From positions 1-43,048 of the forward strand of contig JBFGCA010000032.1 of NCBI GenBank assembly GCA_041567315.1: a DNA stretch of 43,048 bases, in the 5' to 3' direction. The translations under genes were made by a program, and so were the position numbers. The notes below the pieces were generated by a model that saw only the letters and a program-made list of their open reading frames with translations, did not search any database and was not told the DNA's origin. The stretch is from JBFGCA01 sp041567315 (lineage in GTDB: Bacteria > Acidobacteriota > Thermoanaerobaculia > Multivoradales > JAHEKO01). This document shows, in pieces, positions 30,824-40,601 of this stretch. Each line of letters starts with the position of its first letter. The stretch's first letter is position 1.

Positions 30824-32146
30824 CTAGCCCCCGGCGATGGTCACGACGCCGGTGGTGGGCAGGGTCTCCCGCTTCTGGTTGAGGCCGATGAGCTGGTTGA
30901 CGATGCTCAGCACCTGCATGGAGCGATGGCAGCTTTGGTCGTCGGGACAGGTGGGGATCACCCAGGTCCTGTTCTCGTGGCGCACCGCGACCCAGGGCTT
31001 CTTGTCGGCACCGGTCTTCTGGCGAGCCACGAACAGCAGCGAGGTGCCCCGGGTGCAGGGCTCGGATCCCGGCATGGCGTCCTGCGGAGGCTTCACCAGG
31101 TAGCGGCCCTCGCAGATCCGCGGGTCCAGCGTCGCCAGCGTCTTGCCCTCCGCGTACCCCGGCACCGCTTGCGCGCGCGCGATCTCGCCCAGGTAGTAGA
31201 CCACGGCCAGCGGCGAGCGCAGGTAGAAGGTGGCGCGGGACGGCTCGGCCGGCTGGGTACCAGCGACTTTCTCCTCGCCGTTCTGGTCGTACTTGACCAC
31301 CTTGGGCGCGGCGCTCTTGAAGAGCTTGTAGGTCGGACCTCCGGTTCCGTCGGCGGCCTGCACGCGCAGCCCGGCGGCGTTGGCGCTCAAGACGAGAGTG
31401 CCCAGGTCCTCGATCTCGTCCGCGGCGATCTCCGGGCCGACCTGGGTGGGCTCGCCCGCCGCGATCCTGAGGTTGCCTCGCTCGCGGAGGTCCATCAGGC
31501 GGTAGCCGAAGCATCGCATCTGGAGGAACGGGTCCTCCAGCCATTCCTGCGGCTCGTTCTTGTAGATGAACACCGGCACCTCTTTCTGCCCTACTTTCTT
31601 CTTCTCGTTCTGCCGGGCCGGTTCGGTCTTGCAGGCCCCGTAGGGGTCTTTCCAGGTGTCGTTCGGGATGTCCATCCGGCGGATGAAGAGCAGCCCGAGC
31701 AGCCGCTCCGGCCAACCCTGGGCCATGAAGAACTCGAACTGGTCGAGACCTATGGGGTTGAGGATGGCCTGGGTGAACTCCTGATCGTCGAGGTTGGCGA
31801 CGGTGACCAGCGATGTGCCCCCGCTGGCGGTGCCGCTCAATCCGGAACTGCCGCCGCTGAGGCCCCCGCCGTTGACGAAGGTCAGAGCGAGCGACGGGGT
31901 CAGCGACGCCGAGGCGGTGCCGCGGACCTCGCTGATCGCCGTGTACTGCTGCGGCTGGCGCTTCATCGAGCGCACCACGTTGAGCAGCACCGTGCGGTTG
32001 TGGGCGTCGGCGATCGCCTGGTTGTAGGCGACCGCGTGGGCGGTCACCGGCTTGCGCAGCGCGCAGCCCGTCGAGGCGAGCAGCAGCGGCGCGAGCAGCA
32101 GCACGGCGGGTACCAGGCCCGGGATGCGAAGTGTAGTGGCGTGCAT
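30824..32146 (-). CDS. Large hypothetical lipoprotein
   Basis: The ATG at 32144-32146 is preceded by GGAGGAGG. The 440-residue product has a lipoprotein signal peptide (lipobox STGC, about residue 24). Residues about 30-60 (AVAYNQAIADAHNRTVLLNVVRSMKRQPQQYTAISEVRGTASA) resemble a segment of uncharacterised proteobacterial/acidobacterial lipoproteins. It is followed by a Gly/Ser-rich stretch (NGGGLSGGSSGLSGTASGG). The rest includes RATFYLRSPLAVVYYLGEIAR and a C-terminal RSMQVLSIVNQLIGLNQKRETLPTTGVVTIAGG. No fold is assigned. It is convergent with the transporter (12-base gap). Confidence 0.75.
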   Translation of the reverse strand: MHATTLRIPGLVPAVLLLAPLLLASTGCALRKPVTAHAVAYNQAIADAHNRTVLLNVVRSMKRQPQQYTAISEVRGTASASLTPSLALTFVNGGGLSGGSSGLSGTASGGTSLVTVANLDDQEFTQAILNPIGLDQFEFFMAQGWPERLLGLLFIRRMDIPNDTWKDPYGACKTEPARQNEKKKVGQKEVPVFIYKNEPQEWLEDPFLQMRCFGYRLMDLRERGNLRIAAGEPTQVGPEIAADEIEDLGTLVLSANAAGLRVQAADGTGGPTYKLFKSAAPKVVKYDQNGEEKVAGTQPAEPSRATFYLRSPLAVVYYLGEIARAQAVPGYAEGKTLATLDPRICEGRYLVKPPQDAMPGSEPCTRGTSLLFVARQKTGADKKPWVAVRHENRTWVIPTCPDDQSCHRSMQVLSIVNQLIGLNQKRETLPTTGVVTIAGG

Positions 32147-32339
32147 GGCTTCCTCCTCCGGTCGATTCGACGGTGCGACCGAGAGCGCGTTCGGTCCTGG
32201 AGACGGACGCCAGCGCGGGGATTCCGGCACAGGCGGACGCCAGGACGAGGGGGACAGGTACCTCGAGGACCCGTTCCCTTCGGGATTGAAGCGCGGTTCG
32301 GCGCGGGTGGCCGCGCGATGATACCGGAGAGGTACGCCG

Positions 32340-32960
32340 CTACTTGAGGACCACCAGCGCCACCCGGCGGTTGCGGGCGCGGTCGTCGCGGGAGCCGTTG
32401 CCGGCCAGGGGGGCAGTCTCGCCGTAGGAGATGACGGCCATCCGGTGGAGGGGGATGCGGGCGCTCGAGCTGAGGTAGCGGCGGACGGCTTCGGCGCGGC
32501 GCTCGCCGAGGCGGAGGTTGTAGTCGTCGGGGCCGGTCGAGTCGGTGTGGCCCTGGATCTCGACGAAGACGCTTTCGTTGCGGGCCACCAGGTCGGCAGC
32601 GAAGAGGTCGAGCGCAGAGCGGGCCTCGGGGCTCAAGGCGTCGTCGTCGAAGGCGAAGCGCACGGCGTCGTCGTTGAGGACGGTCTCGTAGAGGAACGTG
32701 CCTTCGGCCAGCTTGCCGGCGGCGATGGCGCGGTCGAGGGCCTCCTGGGCGGTGGTCGAGATCTCGCCGATCTGTTCCTGGTGCTCGTCGAGGCGGGTCT
32801 GGGCCTCCTCGAGACCGGTCTCCATGGTGGTCAGCCGCTCGGCGGTGCGGGTCTCGGCGGTGCCCACCTCGGTGCGGACGTATTTCTTGCTGGCGCAGCC
32901 GGCCGCCCAGGTGGCGGCGAGCAGGGCGGCCAGCAGGCAGGTCAGGTGGGGGTGCTTCAT
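32340..32960 (-). CDS. OmpA-family peptidoglycan-binding lipoprotein
   Basis: The 206-residue protein has a lipoprotein signal peptide (lipobox AAGC, Cys22), a coiled-coil region (about 27-85: ETRTAERLTTMETGLEEAQTR with heptads), and a C-terminal OmpA domain. VRFAFDDDALSPEARSALDLF and VEIQGHTDSTGPDDYNLRLGERRAEAVRRYL carry the Asp and Arg that bind the peptide of peptidoglycan. It resembles a lipoprotein linking outer membrane to cell wall, similar in plan to Pal. Its start overlaps the stop of the bactofilin gene by four bases, so both surface-structure genes are co-expressed. Confidence 0.93.
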   Translation of the reverse strand: MKHPHLTCLLAALLAATWAAGCASKKYVRTEVGTAETRTAERLTTMETGLEEAQTRLDEHQEQIGEISTTAQEALDRAIAAGKLAEGTFLYETVLNDDAVRFAFDDDALSPEARSALDLFAADLVARNESVFVEIQGHTDSTGPDDYNLRLGERRAEAVRRYLSSSARIPLHRMAVISYGETAPLAGNGSRDDRARNRRVALVVLK

Positions 32961-33499
32961 CCTCGTGCCTCCCGGGCGACGCGGGCCGCGCCGTCGCGGC
33001 GCTCGTCGCCCTCGCTCGCCCGTGCCCGAGCGGGGACCGCTCGCCGGGCCGGCTCGGCGGCGGGCGCGTCCTTGTCGCCGCCGGCGCTCTCGGTTTCGGT
33101 CTGCGGCTGCATGTCGATCGAGCCACGGAACTTCGCCCCGTTCTCGAGACTCACCCGCGGTGCGGTGGCGTTGCCCTGCACCCGGCCGGTGCGCCGGATC
33201 ACCACCTCCTCCTCGCCGAAGAGGTTGCCCACCACCTGGCCCTCGACGCAGACCGTCTTGCAGTAGATGTCGGCCTTGACCCGGCCGCTCGAGCCGATGG
33301 TGACGCGGTGACGGTGGAGGCGGATCTCCCCCTCGACGGTGCCCTCGATGAGCAGGTCCTCCTTGCCCGACAGGGTGCCCTTGATGTGCAAAGAAGGCCC
33401 GAGAAGAGCTACGCGTGCCTGGGGGGCTACCGGCGGCCGCGGTGACGGTTGCTCGCCCGGAGAGGAGGCGGAGGGTTCATTTCGAGGTCGGGTCCACAC
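32957..33499 (-). CDS. Bactofilin-family cytoskeletal protein
   Basis: The 180-residue protein has the central bactofilin beta-helix region (about 30-130): LLGPSLHIKGTLSGKEDLLIEGTVEGEIRL, with repeated GxVxGxI-like turns, VKADIYCKTVCVEGQVVGN and RRTGRVQGNATAPRVSLENGAKFRGSI. Bactofilins self-assemble into filaments at the membrane and help set cell shape or anchor cell-wall enzymes. N- and C-terminal tails are disordered and charged. The GTG start at 33497-33499 is preceded by a run of G. It is translationally coupled to the OmpA-like lipoprotein. Confidence 0.9.
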   Translation of the reverse strand: MWTRPRNEPSASSPGEQPSPRPPVAPQARVALLGPSLHIKGTLSGKEDLLIEGTVEGEIRLHRHRVTIGSSGRVKADIYCKTVCVEGQVVGNLFGEEEVVIRRTGRVQGNATAPRVSLENGAKFRGSIDMQPQTETESAGGDKDAPAAEPARRAVPARARASEGDERRDGAARVAREARG

Positions 33500-33662
33500 G
33501 GATTGATACCCCCTGTCGTTACCGGCCGCCGGTGCGCGGCGTTTCTCGGGCCGGCAGAAGACCTCGCAACCTCGGTGCCAGCCCGTCGAGACCGCCGCAT
33601 ATGCAACAGAATCAATGAGTTACCCTGGCGCCTCCCCTCCCGCGAGGTGCCACCCGTTTGGT

Positions 33663-33738
33663 AACCAGGGAAAATTTCCTTAGTTGAGGCTGGCGAACTC
33701 GCTCCCAGACCGATATGCTAGGGAAACCTTCCCTGGTT
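33663..33738. promoter_or_regulatory. Inverted 10-mers flanking the promoter region of the GlrR-like operon
   Basis: AACCAGGGAA (33663-33672) and its exact complement TTCCCTGGTT (33729-33738) enclose 56 bases. A third partial site, TACCCTGG, lies at 33621-33628. Between the arms are a weak sigma70-type pair, TGGCGA and TATGCT (33689-33694 and 33712-33717, spacing about 17). The layout suits an operator flanking the promoter of the response-regulator gene (start 33755). No terminator-like tract is present. Confidence 0.5.
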
Positions 33739-33754
33739 GCCCGGGGAACCCGCC

Positions 33755-35127
<1,373 letters not shown>

Positions 35128-35131
<4 letters not shown>

Positions 35132-36696
35132 GGGTCGCCGTCAAGATCGCCACCGGCTCGGGCCTGATGCTCGGTCTGCTGCTGGCGGTGGTGGCCTACG
35201 ACCTGGTGCAGCTGGAGCGCCTCTCCGAGGCCAACCGCGAGCTGTCCGAGGTGAGCTTCCAGGCCACGCTGCTGGCGCTCGAGGAGGAGCGCCTGCTGCT
35301 GCAGATCGACGAGTTCACCCGCAAGCTGTTCGTCACCCGCGACGCGGCCTACGCGGCCCGCCTGGAATCGCTGGCGGCGGAGTTCGCCGAGCGGCTGGCG
35401 GAGCTGCGGGCGCTGCCGCTGTCGCCGGCAGAGCAGGCCGCCGTCCTGCGGCTGGCCGAGCGGTGGGCGGAGCTGCCGCTGGCCAGCGTGGCGCAGGCGG
35501 CGGCCGAGTCCGTGGCCCCCGGCGCGCTCCCCGCTGAGCCCGTCCTCGAGAACCCTACCGAGCCCGCGCTGGGGTCGGCGGCCGAGCGGGACGAGCTGCT
35601 GGCGGCCGCGGTCGGACAGCTGGGCCGGGTGCGCGAGGCGGCCGACCAGGTGGCGGCGGCCACCCGCGGGGCGGTGGCGGCGCGGGTGGAGCGCTCGGCG
35701 CGGCGCAGTCGCGAGGCGGGCACCCTGTCGCGGGTGGTCACGCTGGTCGCCGTCGGCCTCAGCCTGCCGATCCTCTGGCTCACCATCCGCTCGATCCACG
35801 AGCCGCTCAAGCGGCTCACCGAGGGCACCCGCGAGGTGGCCGAGGGCCGCTTCACCTACCGGCTGGAGGTCGGCACCAACGACGGGCTGGCGCGGGTCGC
35901 CGAGGGCTTCAACGAGATGGTCGAGCGGCTGGCCGAGGTCGACCTGATGAAGAAGGAGTTCGTCTCCCACGTCTCGCACGAGCTCAAGACCCCGCTGGTC
36001 GCCATGCAGGAGACCAACGAGCTGCTGCTCGAGGAGATCCCCGGTCCCCTCAACCCCAAGCAGCGGCGGCTGCTCGAGCTCCACCTCGACAGCAACCGGC
36101 GGCTGGCCGCGATGATCGCGCGGCTGCTCGACCTGTCGCGGATGGAGGCCGGGGCGATGGAGTTCGACCTCGCCGTCCACGACCTGCGCTACCCGGTGCA
36201 GACCGTCGTCGAGCGCTTCGCCGCCCGGGCGGCCGAGCAGGGCGTCGAGCTCGTCACCGAGTGCCCGCCCCGCTGGCTGCCGGCGCGCTGCGACGCCGAC
36301 CGCATCGTCGAGGTGCTCGAGAACCTGGTCGACAACGCGCTCAAGTTCTCACCCGCCGGTGGCCGGGTGGTGGTGCGCGCGATGGCGGAGGAGGCGGTCA
36401 CGGGCCGGCCCGGAGGCCCCGGTGCGGAGAGCGGCGGTCCGGGTCGGGTGCTGCTCGAGGTCGCCGATACCGGACCCGGGGTGGCCGACGCCGACAAGGC
36501 CAGGATCTTCACCAGGTTCTGGCGGGCCGCCGGGCGGGGGTCCGCCGGCGTCGGCCTGGGGCTGGCGATCTGCCGGGAGATCGTCGCCGCCCACGGCGGG
36601 GCGATCTGGGTCACCGACGACCCGGGCGGCGGCAGCGTCTTCCACGTCGCGCTGCCCCGAACCGAGGCCGGCAAGCTGAGCGAGTCGGCGGCATGA
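35128..36696 (+). CDS. Sensor histidine kinase (GlrK/QseE-like)
   Basis: The 522-residue membrane kinase has two membrane segments (about 8-28 and 202-222) bracketing a helical sensor domain. A HAMP linker (about 222-275), the HisKA domain with phospho-acceptor His284 in SHVSHELKTP, and an ATPase domain follow, with N box ENLVDNALKFSP (398-409), G1 DTGPGV (447-452) and G2 GVGLGLA (474-480). It should phosphorylate Asp56 of the adjacent regulator. The ATG overlaps the regulator stop by four bases. The sensor region is Ala/Glu/Leu-rich and all-helical, like GlrK. Its last codons overlap the lipoprotein start. Confidence 0.94.
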
Positions 36697-37274
36697 GCGC
36701 TCGACGGACGCTGCTTCTGGCGCTGCCCGTCGCCCTCTGGCTGGCGAGCTGCTCGGCGACGGTCCGCCAGGCCGACCGCAGTTTTGCGCGGGGGGACTAC
36801 CCGGCGGCGGCCGCCGGCTACGGCCGGCTGCTGGAGGGCGGTGGCGGCGGCCCCGCAGTCCGCGCCCGCTGCCGGCTGCGTCTGGGTCTGGCCTACGCCC
36901 TGCCCGACAGCCCGCTCCACGAGCCGCTGGTGGCCGAGCGCCTCCTGCGGCAGGTCGCCGCCGACCCCGCGGCCGGCGTCTGGGCCCGCGAGGCGGCCGC
37001 GGTCCTCGCCGTGCTGGAGGAGGCGCGCGGCCTACGCACCGACGTCGACCGCCGGAGCGCCGACGTCTCCTCGCTGACCCGCAAGCTGGCGGCGCTGCGC
37101 GAAGACGCGGCCTCGGCGGCCGGCGAGCAGGCGGGCCGCGAGGACCAGCTCGACGCCATGCGCCGCCGCCTCGCCGCCCTCGAGGCCGAGATCCGCGCGC
37201 TCAGCGCCGCCCTCGCCGATCGTCAGGAGGAGCTGCGCCGCCTCAAGGAGATCGATCTCCGGCCGCCGCCGTAG
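36693..37274 (+). CDS. QseG/YfhG-like outer-membrane lipoprotein of the two-component operon
   Basis: The 193-residue lipoprotein (lipobox LASC, Cys20) has a TPR-like helical part (about 22-110: ADRSFARGDYPAAAAGYGRLL) and a long coiled coil (about 120-187), ending KEIDLRPPP. In enterobacteria, QseG (YfhG) is encoded with the GlrK/GlrR pair and controls the kinase. This protein has the same place, lipidation and helical plan but no clear sequence match that can be read here; assignment rests on context. It is coupled to the kinase by ATGA. Its last 32 bases overlap the 3' end of the convergent diguanylate cyclase gene. Confidence 0.8.
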   Translation: MSARRTLLLALPVALWLASCSATVRQADRSFARGDYPAAAAGYGRLLEGGGGGPAVRARCRLRLGLAYALPDSPLHEPLVAERLLRQVAADPAAGVWAREAAAVLAVLEEARGLRTDVDRRSADVSSLTRKLAALREDAASAAGEQAGREDQLDAMRRRLAALEAEIRALSAALADRQEELRRLKEIDLRPPP

Positions 37275-38541
37275 ACGCGGCCAGGAAATCGGCCAGCGCC
37301 TTGCGCTCGGGGGCGGTGAGGTCGAGGGTGCGGACCGCCGCTTCGTAGCCGCCGGCTTCGACCCGCCGCGACTGCACGACCCGGCCGGCCAGCCGCAGGC
37401 GACGGCGGGGCTCGGGGAGGGTGATCGTCAGGTCCACCAGGGCGCCGACCGGCAGGCTCAGCTCGGCGCGGAAGCGGGCGCCGCCCTCGCTCACGTCGAC
37501 GGTGGTGCAGGGCGACTCCCACTTCCCGAAGCGGACGATGCCCTCGAGCACCGCCGGCACCCGCTGGAAGTCGCGCCGGCTGCTGCCGAAGAGCTGGACC
37601 TGGTTCTTGCCGCGGCTCTTGGCCAGATAGAGGGCGCTGTCGGCGCGGCGCACCAGCTCCTCGGGCTCGGCGGCGTCGCCGGGATGGACGGCGATCCCGA
37701 GGCTGAGGGTCAAACGTCCCTCGGGCTGCGAGCCTGCGCCCTCGAACAGGTGGTCCTCGATCCGCCGGCGGGTGCGCTCGGCGAGCTCCATGGCACCGAG
37801 CTTGGGGGTGGCCGGCAGGACCATGGCGAACTCCTCGCCGCCGTAGCGGGCCACGACGTCGGTCTTGCGCGAGGTCTCCAACAGCAGGCGGGCGATGGCG
37901 GCCAGCGCGCGGTTGCCGGCGACGTGCCCGTTGCGGTCGTTGTAGAGCTTGAAGTCGTCGATGTCGGCCATCACCAGCGAGACCGAGCTGTTGTATTGCT
38001 GGCAGCGCGAGATCTCGTGCTGGACGCACTCGCTGAAGTAGCGGTAGTTGCGGAGCCCGGTCAGCTCGTCGCGATAGGCCAGCTCGCGGGCCCGCTCGAA
38101 GAGCTTCATCTCGATGATGGTGGGGTTCTCGAGCTTGCGGTGGACGTGGAGGAAGTAGCTGATGAGCGCCACCCGCGGGTCGACCGGCGCCCCCAGCCGC
38201 TCGCTCATCCGGGCGCGCTGCTCGACGATCCGCCGCCAGTGCTCGCGGGCCTCGGCGGGCTCGAAACGCAGATGCGACAGCAGGTAGATCAGTTCGGAGT
38301 AGGTGGCGTCCCGGTAGCGGCCGGCGAGCTTCTCGAGCTCGCGGTCCAGGTCTCGCGTTGCCGCGTCCTCGGCGTGGAGCAGCTTGCCGAGCGCCTCGGC
38401 CAGCTCGGGGTCCCAGGGGGCCAGCTCGGGGCGGGGGACCTCGCCGCCGGCCAGCGGCTCGATCAGCGGCTCGGTCCGGCGCCCGTTCGCCGGCGTGGTC
38501 CCTGCGGCCGGCGGTTTTCCTGCCTCAGCCTTGCTGGTCAT
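37243..38541 (-). CDS. Diguanylate cyclase with C-terminal PilZ domain (GGDEF-PilZ)
   Basis: The 432-residue protein combines synthesis and binding of c-di-GMP. The helical N-terminal region (about 45-150) precedes a GGDEF domain (about 152-318) with intact active site GGEEF (234-238), metal-binding Asp in MADIDDFK, and an inhibitory I-site RxxD (Arg225-Asp228) five residues before the active-site motif. Residues about 320-425 form a PilZ domain with RxxxR (323-327) and DxSxxG (349-354), both needed to bind c-di-GMP. It could thus be both source and reader of the messenger. The ATG is preceded by AGGAGG. It is preceded by a structured leader and a promoter, and its 3' end overlaps the lipoprotein gene. 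Confidence 0.93.
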   Translation of the reverse strand: MTSKAEAGKPPAAGTTPANGRRTEPLIEPLAGGEVPRPELAPWDPELAEALGKLLHAEDAATRDLDRELEKLAGRYRDATYSELIYLLSHLRFEPAEAREHWRRIVEQRARMSERLGAPVDPRVALISYFLHVHRKLENPTIIEMKLFERARELAYRDELTGLRNYRYFSECVQHEISRCQQYNSSVSLVMADIDDFKLYNDRNGHVAGNRALAAIARLLLETSRKTDVVARYGGEEFAMVLPATPKLGAMELAERTRRRIEDHLFEGAGSQPEGRLTLSLGIAVHPGDAAEPEELVRRADSALYLAKSRGKNQVQLFGSSRRDFQRVPAVLEGIVRFGKWESPCTTVDVSEGGARFRAELSLPVGALVDLTITLPEPRRRLRLAGRVVQSRRVEAGGYEAAVRTLDLTAPERKALADFLAASTAAAGDRSP

Positions 38542-38690
38542 CGATCCCTCCTACCGGTCCGCGCCACGCACAAGCCACGGCCTCCCCTGTGCCGTGGCCG
38601 GGCTGCGACCACAGTGCAGCCCTGCTTTGAGCTCGACTGGTCTCGGCCGAAGGACGACCCGAGGCCTGGACCACCGACCCCTCTCCAGAA
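38542..38690 (-). ncRNA. Structured 5' leader of the GGDEF-PilZ gene (candidate regulatory RNA)
   Basis: Between the predicted promoter and the cyclase ATG lie about 145 bases with two perfect tandem hairpins one base apart: 38600-38622 (GGGCTGC/GCAGCCC) and 38574-38598 (GCCACGGC/GCCGTGGC). On the minus strand the nine-base loops are ACUGUGGUC and ACAGGGGAG, so CUGU of the first can pair with ACAG of the second as a kissing contact. A third, weaker stem (CTCGG/CCGAG) lies upstream near 38640-38670. The Shine-Dalgarno AGGAGG follows about 24 bases after the second hairpin. It does not match the c-di-GMP-I or -II riboswitch cores I remember. RNA function is inference. Confidence 0.4.
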
Positions 38691-38694
38691 CGTA

Positions 38695-38723
38695 AGAATA
38701 TAACTAATCCCCCGAGACGGCAA
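38695..38723 (-). promoter_or_regulatory. Sigma70-type promoter for the GGDEF-PilZ gene
   Basis: On the minus strand TTGCCG (38718-38723) and TATTCT (38695-38700) are 17 bases apart; each matches four of six consensus positions. They lie in the most AT-rich stretch of this gap and would start transcription near 38687. Confidence 0.5.
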
Positions 38724-38818
38724 AGCGCACGTGGTAGCTTCGGCCGGTCGGCTGGAGAAGAGAGGGTGTACAACGTGGGGCGGGGGCCGTCGGGCCTCCG
38801 CGAAAGGAGAGCAGCGAG

Positions 38819-40537
38819 ATGAAGCGAGCCTGTATCCCGCGGGCGGCGGCCGCGCTGGCGGTCACCGCCCTGATCTGTACCGCGGTCCCGGCGCTGGCCC
38901 AGGCGCCCCTCAAGGTGGGCGACCACCACGCGCTGGCCATCGACTCGGCGCGCGCCTCGCGCCACGAGGTGTTCCGCACCGAGCGCAGCATCGTCTACGA
39001 GATCTCCCACGCCGGCGCCACCTACGTGGCGCTCCACTTCTCGCGCTTCGACCTGGCGCCGGGCGAGCGGCTGATCGTCTCCGATCCGCGGGGCGGGCAG
39101 AGCTACGTCCTCGAGGGACGCGGCAAGATGGAGGCCGGGGAGTTCTGGGCGCAGCACGTCAAGGGAAACACCGTGGTCCTCGAGTACGTGACCGCCGGGC
39201 GGCGCAGCGGCCGCGGCTTCGCGATCGACGAGTACGTGGCCGGCACGGTGGCTCTCGGCGGCCCGCCGCCCGAGGCGATCTGCGGCACCGACGACAAGGA
39301 GAACGCGGTCTGCTACCAGGGCAGCAACCCGACCGAGTACGGGCGGGCGCGGGCGGTGGCGCGGCTGCTCATCCAGGGCAGCAGTCTGTGCACCGGCTGG
39401 CTGGCCTCGGCCAACAACCACCTGGTGACCAACGAGCACTGCATCACCACGGCCTCCGCGGCGCTCAACACCGACTACGAGTTCGCCGCCGAGGCGCCCA
39501 ACTGCAACGACGCCAACTGCCAGCTCTGCTGGCCGGGGGTGGTCTTCTCGGGCGCCACCTTCATCCAGGACAGCGCGGCGCTCGACTACGCGCTGGTCCA
39601 GATCACCAGCGGCAACCCGGCGGCCACCTACGGCTTCCTGGAGATCGACAACCGCGCGGCCGTGCTCAACGAGACGATCTACATCCCGCAGCACCCCGGC
39701 GGCCGCGCCAAGGAGCTGGGGATCGCCAGCTCGCACGCCCAGGACCCCGGCGGCGTCTGCCGGGTCAACTCGACTTCCGAGCCGCCCTGCAGCGGCAGCG
39801 GCTACAACGACGTCGGCTACTACTGCGACACCGAGGGCGGCAGCTCGGGGTCGCCGGTGCTCGCCACTTCGAGCCACAAGGTCATCGCGCTGCACCACTG
39901 CCGGGGCAGCCTGACCTGCACCCAGACCGGCGCCGACCCCAACCGCGGGGTGCCGATCACCCTGGTCTGCGCCGAGATCTGCGGGATCATCAATCCCGGC
40001 GATCCTTGCGGCAACGGCGTCTGCGAGGCGGGCGAGGACTGCAACACCTGTCCGGCCGACTGCGAGATCAGCGGCGGCGCCGCCGCCTGCGGCAACGGTC
40101 TCTGCGAGGCCGGCAACGGCGAGACCTGCCTGACCTGCCCGGCCGACTGCAACGGCAAGACCAACGGCAACCCGAACAACCGGTTCTGCTGCGGCTTCGG
40201 CGACGGGCTGGCCCCCAACGGCTGCGGCGACAACCGCTGCACCTCGAGCGGCTTCTCGTGCACCGAGACCCCGGTGGGCGGCGGCACCTTCTGTTGCGGC
40301 GACGGAACCTGCGACCCGGCGGGCGAGAACTGCGGCAACTGTGCCTTGGACTGCACGGGTCCCGCCGAGATCTGCACCGGCGGCGTCGACGACGACTGCG
40401 ACGGCGACGTCGACTGCAGCGACAGCGAGTGCACCAGCGACCCGGCCTGTCAGTGTCTGCCGGGTGGCAGCTCGTGCACGGCCAACAATCAGTGCTGCTC
40501 GAACAAGTGCAAGGGCGGCACCTGCCGCGGCAACTGA
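38819..40537 (+). CDS. Secreted trypsin-like serine protease with Cys-rich C-terminal repeats
   Basis: The 572-residue product starts at an ATG after AAAGGAGAG and has a signal peptide (cleavage near ALAQA, residue 28). A pro/interaction region (about 30-150) is followed by a chymotrypsin-fold domain with the triad His207 (TNEHC), Asp256 (AALDYALV) and Ser343 (GGSSGSP), and paired cysteines (LCTGW/EHC). From about 395 it carries repeated Cys-rich units (CGNGVCEAGEDCNTCPADC, CGNGLCEAGNGETCLTCPADC, CGDGTCDPAGENCGNC) and a final Cys cluster (CLPGGSSCTANNQCC). Such CGNGxCE modules occur in exported myxobacterial and acidobacterial proteins. No sorting tail is seen, so it is probably secreted. A strong terminator follows. 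Confidence 0.9.
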   Translation: MKRACIPRAAAALAVTALICTAVPALAQAPLKVGDHHALAIDSARASRHEVFRTERSIVYEISHAGATYVALHFSRFDLAPGERLIVSDPRGGQSYVLEGRGKMEAGEFWAQHVKGNTVVLEYVTAGRRSGRGFAIDEYVAGTVALGGPPPEAICGTDDKENAVCYQGSNPTEYGRARAVARLLIQGSSLCTGWLASANNHLVTNEHCITTASAALNTDYEFAAEAPNCNDANCQLCWPGVVFSGATFIQDSAALDYALVQITSGNPAATYGFLEIDNRAAVLNETIYIPQHPGGRAKELGIASSHAQDPGGVCRVNSTSEPPCSGSGYNDVGYYCDTEGGSSGSPVLATSSHKVIALHHCRGSLTCTQTGADPNRGVPITLVCAEICGIINPGDPCGNGVCEAGEDCNTCPADCEISGGAAACGNGLCEAGNGETCLTCPADCNGKTNGNPNNRFCCGFGDGLAPNGCGDNRCTSSGFSCTETPVGGGTFCCGDGTCDPAGENCGNCALDCTGPAEICTGGVDDDCDGDVDCSDSECTSDPACQCLPGGSSCTANNQCCSNKCKGGTCRGN

Positions 40538-40568
40538 TCGCCGGCGGTAGCCAAACGCGGTAGACGAC

Positions 40569-40601
40569 GGGCCGGGGTCGCGGGACCCCGGCCCTTTTCT
40601 T
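40569..40601 (+). terminator. Rho-independent terminator of the serine protease gene
   Basis: Eleven perfect pairs (GGGCCGGGGTC with GACCCCGGCCC) enclose a GCGG loop and are followed directly by TTTTCTT. It lies 32 bases after the protease stop. It touches the stop codon of the opposite-strand 79-residue gene (40600-40602). Confidence 0.95.

Noticed and set aside
38542..38690. c-di-GMP-I (GEMM) riboswitch before the cyclase
   Set aside because: CACGCACA occurs on the plus strand near 38565, but the rest of the conserved core and the tetraloop-receptor layout were not found on either strand; only the two hairpins are claimed.
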